A stretch of 7,872 nucleotides of DNA from DAIRET01 sp036795455 (GCA_036795455.1 DAIRET010000140.1:1-7872); one strand, 5' to 3'; counted from the stretch's first letter, positions 1-6,094 are shown. Made by a program: numbers and translations. The notes: generated by a model from the letters alone, not told the origin.

Positions 1-2304
1 ATTTTCATTTAATATAATAGCATCTTCAAAATTATAACCTCTCCAAGGCATAAAAGCAACCAGAACATTTCTTCCAAGCGCAAGCTCGCCGTTCTGTGTA
101 GAACAACCATCTGCAAGAACATCATTTTTAGATACTTTTTGCCCGGTTCTAACAACCGGTTTTTGAGTAATTGATGTTTCCTGGTTTGTACCGGAAAACT
201 TAATAAGATTGTATGTAACAATTTTTACATCATCGAAACTTGTTAAGGCTTCATTCGATTTGGGATCAAGGTCGTATCTTACAATTATTTTATCAGCATC
301 AACATATTCTACAAAACCATCACCTTCTGCAATTATAATTGCTCTCGAATCGTATGCAATTGTTTTTTCAAACCCGGTGCCTACAATCGGGGCTTCGGGC
401 GACATTAAAGGAACAGCCTGGCGCTGCATGTTGGAGCCCATCAAAGCTCTATTAGCGTCATCATGCTCAAGAAACGGAATTAACGCTGCTGCTGCACTTA
501 CAATCTGTGCGGGGGCAACATCCATAAACTGAACCTGGTGCGGATGAACAATCGGGTATTCATCTTTTAGTCTCGATTTTACTCTTTCGTTAACAAATTC
601 ATTCTTTTCAGTTAGGGGTGCGTTTGCCTGTGCAATAGTAAAAATGTCTTCCTGCTCTGCTGTAAGATATACAACTTCATCCGAAACTTTTCCATCCTCA
701 ACTTTTCTATAAGGAGTTTCAAGAAATCCGTATTTATTAACTCTCGAATAAATTGTCAAAGATGAAATAAGACCGATATTCGGACCTTCAGGAGTTTCAA
801 TCGGACAAAGACGACCATAATGCGTATAGTGAACGTCACGAACTTCAAATCCGGCGCGTTCACGTGTTAATCCGCCTGGTCCTAATGCGGACATTCTTCT
901 TTTGTGCGTTAACTCTGCAAGCGGATTTGTTTGGTCCATAAACTGGGATAACTGGTTAGTTCCAAAGAAAGCGTTAATAACGCTGCTTATTGTTCTTGCA
1001 TTAACCAATTCCTGCGGAGTAAAACTTTCGGCATCGCGAATATTCATTCTTTCTTTTATTGTCCTGGACATACGGGCAATACCTACGTTGAACTGCTGCT
1101 GAAGTTGTTCTCCTACAGTTCTGATTCTTCTATTACCGAGGTGATCGATATCGTCGAAAGGTTCCATTCCTTCTCTCATACGGATCATGTACCGCATTAT
1201 CTCAAGAATATCTTCAATTGTAAGGATTGTTGTAGTTTCAGGAACGTTTAATTTTAATTTGTCATTCATTCTATGACGACCTACTTCGCCAAGGTCATAC
1301 CTCTTGTCATTAAAAAACAACTTATCGATTAAACCTTGTGCAGTATCAAGATCAGGAGCTTCACCAGTTCTAAGCTGTCTATAAATAGCGAGTAAAGCTT
1401 CTTCTTTTGTATGAGCCGGGTCTTTTTTAAGTGTGTTTAATATTAAGTTATTGTCGCTATTTATATCCCGCGGGATAAACTTAATAACATCAACTTCGGC
1501 TTCTTTAATTCTTTCGAGGTCTTCTTCTTTTAATTCTGTTTCGCGTGGAAGAAAAATTTCACCGGTTGACATATCGAAAACATCACCGGCAATTACTCTT
1601 CCCACATATTCACTAAGGTCGACATTACTAACATCAACATGTTCAACCAATCCGAATAATTCTAAAATTTCATCTTCCGTTTCATATCCCAATGCTCTTA
1701 ATAGAGTAGTTGATGGGAATTTTTTCCTTCTATCAATATAGACGAATAGAACATGGTTAATGTCTGTAGCAAATTCAACCCAGGACCCTTTGAACGGGAT
1801 AATTCTTGCGGAGTATAGGGGCGTTCCGTTTGGATGAACTGTTTGAGAGAAGGCGACTCCTGGAGAACGATGTAACTGGGATACAATTACTCTTTCGGCT
1901 CCGTTAATAACGAAAGTAGCCTGCTCCGTCATAAAAGGAAGATTGCCAAGATAGACTTCTTGTTCAACCGAACTTACAAATTCTTCTGTCTCCTGATCTT
2001 TTGTAGAAAGGCGTAATTTTGCTTTCAGCGGGGCAGCAAAAGAGAGCCCTTTTTCAAGGCATTCCGTAATGGAATAGCGGGGTTTTTCGATATGATATTC
2101 TATAAAATCGAGTCTATAATTCTCCTTGTTGTCAAAAATAGGAAAATTAGATGTAAAAACTGCTTGCAACCCTTTGTTTTCTCTATCAGAGGGAAGGACG
2201 CTTAACTGTAAAAACTCTTCAAAAGCATCTTTCTGAATTGCTAATAAGTCGGGTATATCAATTATCGGTTTAATTTTTCCGAAGGAAATTCTTTGATTAT
2301 CCAA
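1..2304 (-). CDS. rpoB: RNA polymerase beta subunit, 5' part (runs off window)
   Basis: Beta subunit of DNA-dependent RNA polymerase, part of the catalytic core and the rifampicin target. The frame is open for 768 codons from 2304 to base 1. The N-terminus reads MDNQRISFGKIKPIIDIPDL. The protrusion and lobe sequence follows, then the rifampicin pocket around residues 450-480 (FFGTNQLSQFMDQTNPLAEL, then THKRRMSALGPGG), CPIETPEGPNIGLI, and MPWRGYNFEDAIILNEN at the edge. The E. coli H526 equivalent is residue 467, so the N-terminal part is about 59 residues shorter than in E. coli. The start is TTG at 2302-2304: an in-frame TAA lies only two codons upstream, and GGAG (2313-2316) is 8 bases before it. 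Ala replaces Ser522 (E. coli numbering), as is common in the FCB group. About 500 C-terminal residues and rpoC lie outside the window. Identification is certain. Confidence 0.98.
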   Translation of the reverse strand, partial: MDNQRISFGKIKPIIDIPDLLAIQKDAFEEFLQLSVLPSDRENKGLQAVFTSNFPIFDNKENYRLDFIEYHIEKPRYSITECLEKGLSFAAPLKAKLRLSTKDQETEEFVSSVEQEVYLGNLPFMTEQATFVINGAERVIVSQLHRSPGVAFSQTVHPNGTPLYSARIIPFKGSWVEFATDINHVLFVYIDRRKKFPSTTLLRALGYETEDEILELFGLVEHVDVSNVDLSEYVGRVIAGDVFDMSTGEIFLPRETELKEEDLERIKEAEVDVIKFIPRDINSDNNLILNTLKKDPAHTKEEALLAIYRQLRTGEAPDLDTAQGLIDKLFFNDKRYDLGEVGRHRMNDKLKLNVPETTTILTIEDILEIMRYMIRMREGMEPFDDIDHLGNRRIRTVGEQLQQQFNVGIARMSRTIKERMNIRDAESFTPQELVNARTISSVINAFFGTNQLSQFMDQTNPLAELTHKRRMSALGPGGLTRERAGFEVRDVHYTHYGRLCPIETPEGPNIGLISSLTIYSRVNKYGFLETPYRKVEDGKVSDEVVYLTAEQEDIFTIAQANAPLTEKNEFVNERVKSRLKDEYPIVHPHQVQFMDVAPAQIVSAAAALIPFLEHDDANRALMGSNMQRQAVPLMSPEAPIVGTGFEKTIAYDSRAIIIAEGDGFVEYVDADKIIVRYDLDPKSNEALTSFDDVKIVTYNLIKFSGTNQETSITQKPVVRTGQKVSKNDVLADGCSTQNGELALGRNVLVAFMPWRGYNFEDAIILNEN

Positions 2305-2316
2305 TGTTTAATCTCC
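2302..2316 (-). promoter_or_regulatory. rpoB ribosome binding site with TTG start codon
   Basis: On the minus strand GGAG (2316-2313) is followed by 8 bases and then TTG (2304-2302). The frame is closed by TAA two codons upstream. No other plausible start occurs before the conserved RISFGKIKP sequence. The site therefore fixes a rare TTG start for rpoB. Confidence 0.8.
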
Positions 2317-2365
2317 AGATTATGAACGGTTTCTCTTCCAAACTTGAACTTTCATTCTTAGGTTT

Positions 2366-2408
2366 CAAATAATACAAAAAGCGATAAGACGGACTTCACC
2401 GTCTTATC
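2366..2408 (-). terminator. Terminator-like attenuator hairpin between rplL and rpoB
   Basis: On the minus strand a perfect 10-bp stem, GATAAGACGG / CCGTCTTATC (2408-2399 and 2392-2383), encloses the 6-base loop TGAAGT. It is followed by GC and an interrupted U-rich stretch, TTTTTGTATTATTT. It lies 45 bases after the rplL stop and about 80 bases before the rpoB start. E. coli has a partial terminator at the same place that lowers rpoBC transcription relative to the ribosomal protein genes. A similar role here is inferred from position and structure. The U-tract is imperfect, which fits partial read-through. Confidence 0.7.
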
Positions 2409-2453
2409 ACTTCAAGTGAAATGGGATATATATAAATAAGAAAAAAGAAAAAA

Positions 2454-2831
2454 CTACTTAACTTCGACGCCAGCGCCGGCTTCTTCAAGTTCTTTTTTAA
2501 GTTTTTCTGCTTCTTCCTTCGTAATACCTTCTTTTACTACTTTAGGAGCACCGTCTACAAGGTCTTTTGCTTCTTTAAGTCCTAAGCCTGTGTGTGCTCT
2601 AACAACTTTAATAACATTAATTTTTTTCTCGCCTGCTGAAGTAAGAACAACGTCAAATTCGGTTTTTTCTTCAACAGGTGCAGCGGCAGGAGCGGCAGCT
2701 ACAGCGCCCATCATTATCGGGGCTGCTGCTGATACGCCAAATTCATCTTCAAGTGCCTTCTTTAATTCTGCGGCTTCCATTAATGAAAGCGATTTAATTT
2801 TTTCTACGATTTCTGATACTTTTTCAGTCAT
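2454..2831 (-). CDS. rplL: 50S ribosomal protein L7/L12
   Basis: Stalk protein of the large subunit. Dimers bind the C-terminal helix of L10, recruit translational GTPases (EF-G, EF-Tu, IF2) and stimulate GTP hydrolysis. The protein has 125 residues, the usual length. Residues 1-30 or so form the N-terminal dimerisation domain (IVEKIKSLSLMEAAELKKAL). An Ala/Pro-rich hinge follows (about residues 34-53, with GAVAAAPAAAPVEEKT). The C-terminal factor-binding domain carries EKKINVIKVVR, GLGLKEAKDLVDGAPK and a final GAGVEVK. The ATG at 2831 is preceded by a strong AGGAG with 6-base spacing. The gene starts 35 bases after the rplJ stop, and its own strong Shine-Dalgarno site suits the need for several copies of L12 per L10. 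Confidence 0.98.
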   Translation of the reverse strand: MTEKVSEIVEKIKSLSLMEAAELKKALEDEFGVSAAAPIMMGAVAAAPAAAPVEEKTEFDVVLTSAGEKKINVIKVVRAHTGLGLKEAKDLVDGAPKVVKEGITKEEAEKLKKELEEAGAGVEVK

Positions 2832-2866
2832 TTAATACTCCTAATTGTTTTTTTCTTAAAATGGTT

Positions 2867-3388
2867 TTATGCGGCTTCTTTTTTAGAGATTTCGTCGATT
2901 ACACTTACTAAATCACGCATAACCGCATTGATGGCTCCAACTATACCGGATATTGGAGCATTAATACTGCCAAGAATGCCGGCTACTATTTCAGCTTTTG
3001 TCGGTAATGAAGCAATTTCATTTAACTTATCACCAGGATAGTAAGCTGATTCAATATAACATGCTTTCAATGGCAGCTTTGATTTTTCATCAAAGTATTT
3101 TTTAATAATTTTTGCCGGGGCAACGGGGTTATCCTTTGTAAATGCGAATCCTGTCATTCCAACCAGGTGGTTTCCAAGTTTTTCGTATTTTCCAGTTTCG
3201 TTTAATGCCCGTTTGAACAGAGTATTTTTAAATACCCGGTAGTTCACCCCTTCTTTGCGGAACTGTTTGCGAAGGTTGTTTATATCCTCCACATTAATTC
3301 CGTTGAAATCAGTTAAATAAACAGCCGTAGAAGCATTTATTAAATCGGCTATTTCTTTAATCATTTCGGCTTTTTCTGTTTTATTCAT
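2867..3388 (-). CDS. rplJ: 50S ribosomal protein L10
   Basis: L10 anchors the L7/L12 stalk to 23S rRNA at the GTPase-associated centre, next to L11. The protein has 173 residues, within the family range. The N-terminal globular RNA-binding domain includes TAVYLTDFNGINVEDINNLR and the typical YRVFKNTLFKRAL. The C-terminal part (about 145-173, VGAINAVMRDLVSVIDEISK) is the helix that binds L12 dimers. The ATG at 3388 is preceded by GGGAG with 5-base spacing. A 69-base gap separates it from rplA. In many bacteria L10-L12 represses its own mRNA by binding the leader. I could not recognise a convincing L10 leader fold in this short gap, so autoregulation is not shown by the sequence. Confidence 0.97.
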   Translation of the reverse strand: MNKTEKAEMIKEIADLINASTAVYLTDFNGINVEDINNLRKQFRKEGVNYRVFKNTLFKRALNETGKYEKLGNHLVGMTGFAFTKDNPVAPAKIIKKYFDEKSKLPLKACYIESAYYPGDKLNEIASLPTKAEIVAGILGSINAPISGIVGAINAVMRDLVSVIDEISKKEAA

Positions 3389-3457
3389 ATTACTCCCGTT
3401 ATCAGGTTTCTAAATCATGATATCGGCTTGAAGCATTTATTTGTGCGTAATAAACTC

Positions 3458-4150
3458 TTAAGCTGCTACTTCTTCTTTATTGATTTTCAATCCGGGACCC
3501 ATTGTGCTCGATAAATATATCGATTTTATATATTGCCCTTTTGCAGTAGCGGGTTTCAATTTAACAATGGTTCCAAGAAAAGAACGTGCATTCTCTACTA
3601 ATTTTTCTGTATCAAAAGAGAGTTTTCCTACCGATACATGCACTATACCGGTTTTATCAACCCTAAATTCAATTTTTCCTGCTTTAACTTCTTTTACTGC
3701 TTTTGCTACGTCCATTGTAACTGTTCCGCTTTTAGGATTAGGCATTAATCCTTTTGGACCCAGTATTTTACCGAGTTTTCCAAGATCAGCCATCACATCT
3801 GGAGCAGCGATAACAACGTCAACATCAGCCCATCCGCCTTTAATCTTTTCAAGATAATCTTCATAACCAGCGTGATCTGCGCCAGCATCCAGAGCTTCCT
3901 GGATTTTAGCACCTTTAGCAACAACAAGTACTTTTACTTCTTTACCGGTGCCATGGGGCAGGGAAACAGTACCGCGTACCATTTGGTCTGCATGACGGGG
4001 ATCAACACCAAGCTTGACAGCACAGTCAAGCGATTCAACAAATTTTACATTTGAACTCTTCTTCAGGGCATCAATAGCTTCCAGGAGCGAATGCTCGATA
4101 TTTCTATCAAATTTTTCCTGCAGGGTTTTCATTCTTTTAGATAATTTCAT
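3458..4150 (-). CDS. rplA: 50S ribosomal protein L1
   Basis: L1 forms the mobile L1 stalk that helps release deacylated tRNA from the E site, and in many bacteria represses its own operon. With the ATG at 4150 the protein has 230 residues, the usual size. Family features include VKLGVDPRHADQMVRGTVSL, PHGTGKEVKVLVVAKG, LGKLGKILGPKGLMPNPKSG and GKIEFRVDKTGIVHVSVGK. A TTG two codons upstream (4156) is also in frame and gives 232 residues. I prefer the ATG because MKLSKRMK matches the usual L1 N-terminus, although neither start has a good Shine-Dalgarno sequence. The gene begins 23 bases after the rplK stop, so coupled translation with rplK is plausible. Confidence 0.96.
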   Translation of the reverse strand: MKLSKRMKTLQEKFDRNIEHSLLEAIDALKKSSNVKFVESLDCAVKLGVDPRHADQMVRGTVSLPHGTGKEVKVLVVAKGAKIQEALDAGADHAGYEDYLEKIKGGWADVDVVIAAPDVMADLGKLGKILGPKGLMPNPKSGTVTMDVAKAVKEVKAGKIEFRVDKTGIVHVSVGKLSFDTEKLVENARSFLGTIVKLKPATAKGQYIKSIYLSSTMGPGLKINKEEVAA

Positions 4151-4173
4151 TTTCAAACCAGTAATTATTAAAA

Positions 4174-4599
4174 TTAATCTTCAACTGTAAAGCCCATACT
4201 GCGTGCAGTACCGGCAACCATACTCATTGCTTGATCGATGTCGTTTGCATTCAGATCTGGCATTTTTATTTTGGCTATTTCTTCAACCTGGGCTTTAGTT
4301 ACTTTAGCAACTTTATTCCTGTTCGGTTCCGCCGAGCCTTTTTCCATCTTTGCAGCCTTCTTTAATAAAACTGCTGCAGGAGGTGTTTTTGTAATGAACG
4401 TAAAGGATTTATCGGAATAAACAGTAATAACAACAGGGATAATTAAACCTTCTTTATCGCTTGTTCTTGAATTGAACTGCTTGCAAAATTCCATGATATT
4501 TACACCCTTTTGACCGAGTGCGGGTCCAACCGGAGGTGAAGGATTTGCTTTTCCGGCGGTTATTTGCAGTTTTATAAATCCAGCAATTTTTTTAGCCAT
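4174..4599 (-). CDS. rplK: 50S ribosomal protein L11
   Basis: L11 binds the GTPase-associated region of 23S rRNA with L10-L12. It contributes to factor-dependent GTP hydrolysis and, where present, to the RelA-dependent stringent response. The protein has 141 residues, essentially full length. The N-terminal domain carries the Pro-rich segment NPSPPVGPALGQKGVNIMEF, which is the thiostrepton/micrococcin contact region. The C-terminal RNA-binding domain contains KTPPAAVLLKKAA, KVTKAQVEEIAKIK, DLNANDIDQAM and AGTARSMGFTVED. The ATG at 4599 has GAGGAAG upstream. The gene begins 18 bases after the nusG stop. That gap is too short to hold the separate L1-binding leader seen upstream of rplK in E. 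coli. Confidence 0.98.
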   Translation of the reverse strand: MAKKIAGFIKLQITAGKANPSPPVGPALGQKGVNIMEFCKQFNSRTSDKEGLIIPVVITVYSDKSFTFITKTPPAAVLLKKAAKMEKGSAEPNRNKVAKVTKAQVEEIAKIKMPDLNANDIDQAMSMVAGTARSMGFTVED

Positions 4600-4617
4600 T
4601 TTTATTCTTCCTCAATA

Positions 4618-5154
4618 TTACTTTTCTAACTCTGCTTGTACAAAATCGATTTCAACGGGGGTTTTCCTTCCGAAAATCGATACCAAAACTTTAATTTTCA
4701 TTTTTTCTTCATTTACTTCTTCAACGGTTCCGGTAAAATTATTGAAGGGTCCATCAATAATTTTTACTATATCGCCCGTTCTGAAGATAGTTTCAATTCT
4801 TTCATCCCCTTCATCCAAACTAATTCTACCAACTATTCTTTTTACTTCGTCCGGCTGTAAAGGATTGGGGTTATTCTTCGGACCTAAAAAACCCATAACG
4901 GACTGGGTGTTTTGAATAAAATCTTTGACTTGAAGATCAAGGTCTGCTTGAATTAGAATGTACCCCGGGAAAAAATTCTTTGTTTTAGTTCTCTTTTTTC
5001 CGTCTCTAACTTCAAACACCTTTTCCGTTGGAACAAGTACTTCGGATATTTTGGCTCTCAGCATTTCATTATCTTTCAATTCCGCATCGATAATGTTTTT
5101 TACTTTACTTTCATGCCCGGAATATGTTCTTACAACATACCACTTCTGTTCCAT
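4618..5154 (-). CDS. nusG: Transcription elongation/antitermination factor NusG
   Basis: NusG binds the RNA polymerase clamp through its NGN domain and contacts Rho or ribosomal S10 through its KOW domain, linking transcription with translation and termination. The protein has 178 residues, the usual size. The NGN domain spans about 1-115, with KWYVVRTYSGHESKVKN, VLVPTEKVFEV, FFPGYILIQADL and SVMGFLGPKNNPNPL. The KOW domain begins near residue 125, with TGDIVKIIDGPFNNFTGTVE, and ends with VEIDFVQAELEK. The ATG at 5154 has AAGG upstream and starts 8 bases after the secE stop, so the two are probably translated together. The secE-nusG-rplK order is the widely conserved one. Confidence 0.98.
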   Translation of the reverse strand: MEQKWYVVRTYSGHESKVKNIIDAELKDNEMLRAKISEVLVPTEKVFEVRDGKKRTKTKNFFPGYILIQADLDLQVKDFIQNTQSVMGFLGPKNNPNPLQPDEVKRIVGRISLDEGDERIETIFRTGDIVKIIDGPFNNFTGTVEEVNEEKMKIKVLVSIFGRKTPVEIDFVQAELEK

Positions 5155-5162
5155 ATCCAGCC

Positions 5163-5345
5163 TTAGAAGATTCCTTTAAATACTTGAGTAATTGCCATAT
5201 CGATTACATAAGTAACTGCTGCCATAATGAGACAAACGACAACTACAATCATAGTAGATTCTTTAAGTTCATCTTTGGACGGCCAGGTAACTTTTTTCAT
5301 TTCCTTGACAACATCATTGAAAAAGTTAATAATTTTTTGTTTCAT
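5163..5345 (-). CDS. secE: Preprotein translocase subunit SecE
   Basis: SecE clamps the SecY channel in the inner membrane and is essential for Sec-dependent export. This is the short, single-span type: 60 residues, with a cytoplasmic amphipathic helix (residues 1-28, containing the conserved EMKKVTWPSKDEL) and one transmembrane segment (about 31-53). The frame is open farther upstream but only through the tRNA-Trp gene, so the ATG at 5345 in front of KQKIINFF is the start. No Shine-Dalgarno sequence is visible. The start is 27 bases after the mature 3' end of tRNA-Trp, so the leader may be set by tRNA processing. nusG follows after 8 bases. Confidence 0.95.
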   Translation of the reverse strand: MKQKIINFFNDVVKEMKKVTWPSKDELKESTMIVVVVCLIMAAVTYVIDMAITQVFKGIF

Positions 5346-5372
5346 AGTATTTTGGTTGTATAGTTTACACTG

Positions 5373-5446
5373 CACGTCAGGAGGGACTCGAACCCCCAAC
5401 CTGCGGTTTTGGAGACCGCTGCTCTAGCCAATTGAGCTACTGACGT
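5373..5446 (-). tRNA. tRNA-Trp (anticodon CCA)
   Basis: A 74-base cloverleaf on the minus strand. The acceptor stem is ACGTCAG/CTGACGT with discriminator G. The D arm is GCTC...GAGC. The anticodon stem is GCGGT/ACCGC around CTCCAAA, giving anticodon CCA. The T arm is GGGGG-TTCGAGT-CCCTC with one G-T pair. The 3' CCA is not encoded (the next bases are CAG). The gene starts 7 bases after the rpmG stop codon and precedes secE, so it sits inside an mRNA and must be cut out by tRNA-processing enzymes. Confidence 0.97.
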
Positions 5447-5453
5447 ATTATTT

Positions 5454-5603
5454 TTATTTCGTTTCTTTATGAATAGTATGCTTCTTATCCCAACGGCAAT
5501 ATTTTTTAAACTCTACGCGGTTAGGATGATTTCTCTTATTCTTTGTTGTTGTGTAATTTCTTCTTTTACACTCGGTACATTCTAAAGTTATTATTTCTCT
5601 CAT
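5454..5603 (-). CDS. rpmG: 50S ribosomal protein L33
   Basis: A small protein of the large subunit near the E site. It has 49 residues, the usual length. Characteristic sequence is EIITLECTECKRRNYTTTKN, followed by FKKYCRWDKKHTIHKETK. The first CXXC pair of the zinc-binding form is present (Cys9, Cys12). The second pair is incomplete: Cys36 is followed three residues later by Asp39 instead of Cys. The open frame continues upstream through tRNA-Thr, but the family N-terminus fixes the ATG at 5603. The start is 21 bases after tRNA-Thr and the stop is 7 bases before tRNA-Trp. Only a weak AAAG precedes the ATG. Placement between tRNA genes and secE is common for rpmG. Confidence 0.95.
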   Translation of the reverse strand: MREIITLECTECKRRNYTTTKNKRNHPNRVEFKKYCRWDKKHTIHKETK

Positions 5604-5624
5604 ATCTTTACTTTGTTTAGTTTG

Positions 5625-5697
5625 AGCTGACGACCGGGATTGAACCGGTGACCTCATCCTTACCAAGGATGTGCTCTACCAACTGAGCTACGTCAGC
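5625..5697 (-). tRNA. tRNA-Thr (anticodon GGT)
   Basis: A 73-base cloverleaf on the minus strand. The acceptor stem is GCTGACG/CGTCAGC with discriminator T. The D arm is GCTC-AGTTGGTA-GAGC. The anticodon stem is CATCC/GGATG around TTGGTAA, giving anticodon GGT. The T arm is ACCGG-TTCAATC-CCGGT. No encoded CCA. In many bacteria the GGT tRNA-Thr of this cluster sits directly before tuf; here rpmG follows after only 21 bases. Confidence 0.97.
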
Positions 5698-5780
5698 TTG
5701 TTTTTTGAAAACCTATCGCTATCCTTTATCCGGATTGTTACTCTTCCCGGTATTTTTATTTATTAAACGAATTATAGTTG

Positions 5781-5854
5781 AGCGGGAGACGGGACTCGAA
5801 CCCGCGACCAACAGCTTGGAAGGCTGTGACTCTAGCCAACTGAGTTACTCCCGC
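5781..5854 (-). tRNA. tRNA-Gly (anticodon TCC)
   Basis: A 74-base cloverleaf on the minus strand. The acceptor stem is GCGGGAG/CTCCCGC with discriminator T. The D arm is ACTC...GAGT. The anticodon stem is ACAGC/GCTGT around CTTCCAA, giving anticodon TCC. The T arm is GCGGG-TTCGAGT-CCCGT. No encoded CCA. It lies between tRNA-Tyr and tRNA-Thr, the same order as tyrU-glyT-thrT of E. coli. The 83 bases down to tRNA-Thr contain no gene. Confidence 0.97.
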
Positions 5855-5920
5855 ACAAATCATCCCCGGTTATTTTTTAAGACCAAATTTGAATGACAAT
5901 TATTTTCTTAACCCATAATC

Positions 5921-5953
5921 AATACTAATCCCGCTTTGTGCGGGATTAGTATT
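5921..5953 (-). repeat. Perfect 14-bp inverted repeat after tRNA-Tyr
   Basis: AATACTAATCCCGC (5921-5934), a 5-base loop, then GCGGGATTAGTATT (5940-5953): perfect 14-bp arms. In the minus-strand transcript the stem begins 4 bases after the CCA end of tRNA-Tyr. No U-tract follows (the next bases are GATTATGGG), so it is not a standard intrinsic terminator. It could be a processing or stability element of the tRNA precursor, or a pausing site. Confidence 0.75.
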
Positions 5954-5957
5954 TAAT

Positions 5958-6044
5958 TGGTGGGCGGCGAGGGATTCGAACCCCCAAAGGCGCTTGCCAA
6001 CGGATTTACAGTCCGCCCCGGCTCTCCAACTCCGGCGTCCGCCC
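5958..6044 (-). tRNA. tRNA-Tyr (anticodon GTA), CCA encoded
   Basis: A class II tRNA on the minus strand, 84 bases plus an encoded CCA (5960-5958). The anticodon stem is GCGGA/TCCGT around CTGTAAA, giving anticodon GTA. A long variable arm is present (GGC-AAGC-GCC), as expected for Tyr. The T arm is GGGGG-TTCGAAT-CCCTC and the discriminator is A. Two positions are odd: the last acceptor pair is A7-G66 (6038 with 5968), a mismatch, and position 8 is C instead of the nearly universal T. It is the first gene of the tRNA/rpmG/secE cluster, about 20 bases below a good promoter. Confidence 0.95.
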
Positions 6045-6062
6045 TTTTTTAGAAACGAACTG

Positions 6063-6094
6063 CAAAAATATTTCTCTTTTTTCAAAAAAGCAAA
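6063..6094 (-). promoter_or_regulatory. Likely promoter of the tRNA-rpmG-secE cluster
   Basis: On the minus strand TTGCTT (6093-6088) and TATTTT (6070-6065) are separated by 17 bases, a fair sigma-70-like pair. The same bases also match the Bacteroidetes consensus: TTTG (6094-6091), 20 bases, then TATTTTTG (6070-6063, TAnnTTTG). Transcription would start near 6057, about 13 bases before tRNA-Tyr. The region is AT-rich, so some chance matching is possible, but position and spacing are good. Confidence 0.55.

Noticed and set aside
1464..1477. Palindrome TATCCCGCGGGATA inside rpoB, similar in core to the tRNA-Tyr hairpin arms
   Set aside because: It is fully explained by coding sequence (FIPRDI) and shares only a short GC-rich core with the other repeat.
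3389..3457. An L10-binding leader (autoregulation) before rplJ
   Set aside because: The 69-base gap shows only a weak 5-bp pairing and no recognisable kink-turn, so it is not claimed.
3480..3857. A long plus-strand open frame opposite rplA, and similar frames opposite rplL and nusG
   Set aside because: They are antisense to certain ribosomal and transcription genes, and their translations have no family features.
5163..5399. An upstream-extended SecE of 78 residues
   Set aside because: The extra N-terminal residues are translated from the tRNA-Trp gene. The family N-terminus fits the ATG at 5345.
5454..5666. An upstream-extended L33 of 70 residues
   Set aside because: The extension is read through tRNA-Thr. 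The usual L33 N-terminus starts at 5603.
5771..5776. TATAAT on the minus strand just after tRNA-Gly, as a promoter for tRNA-Thr/rpmG
   Set aside because: No acceptable -35 element lies upstream (the position falls in the T arm of tRNA-Gly), so the -10 match alone is not enough.
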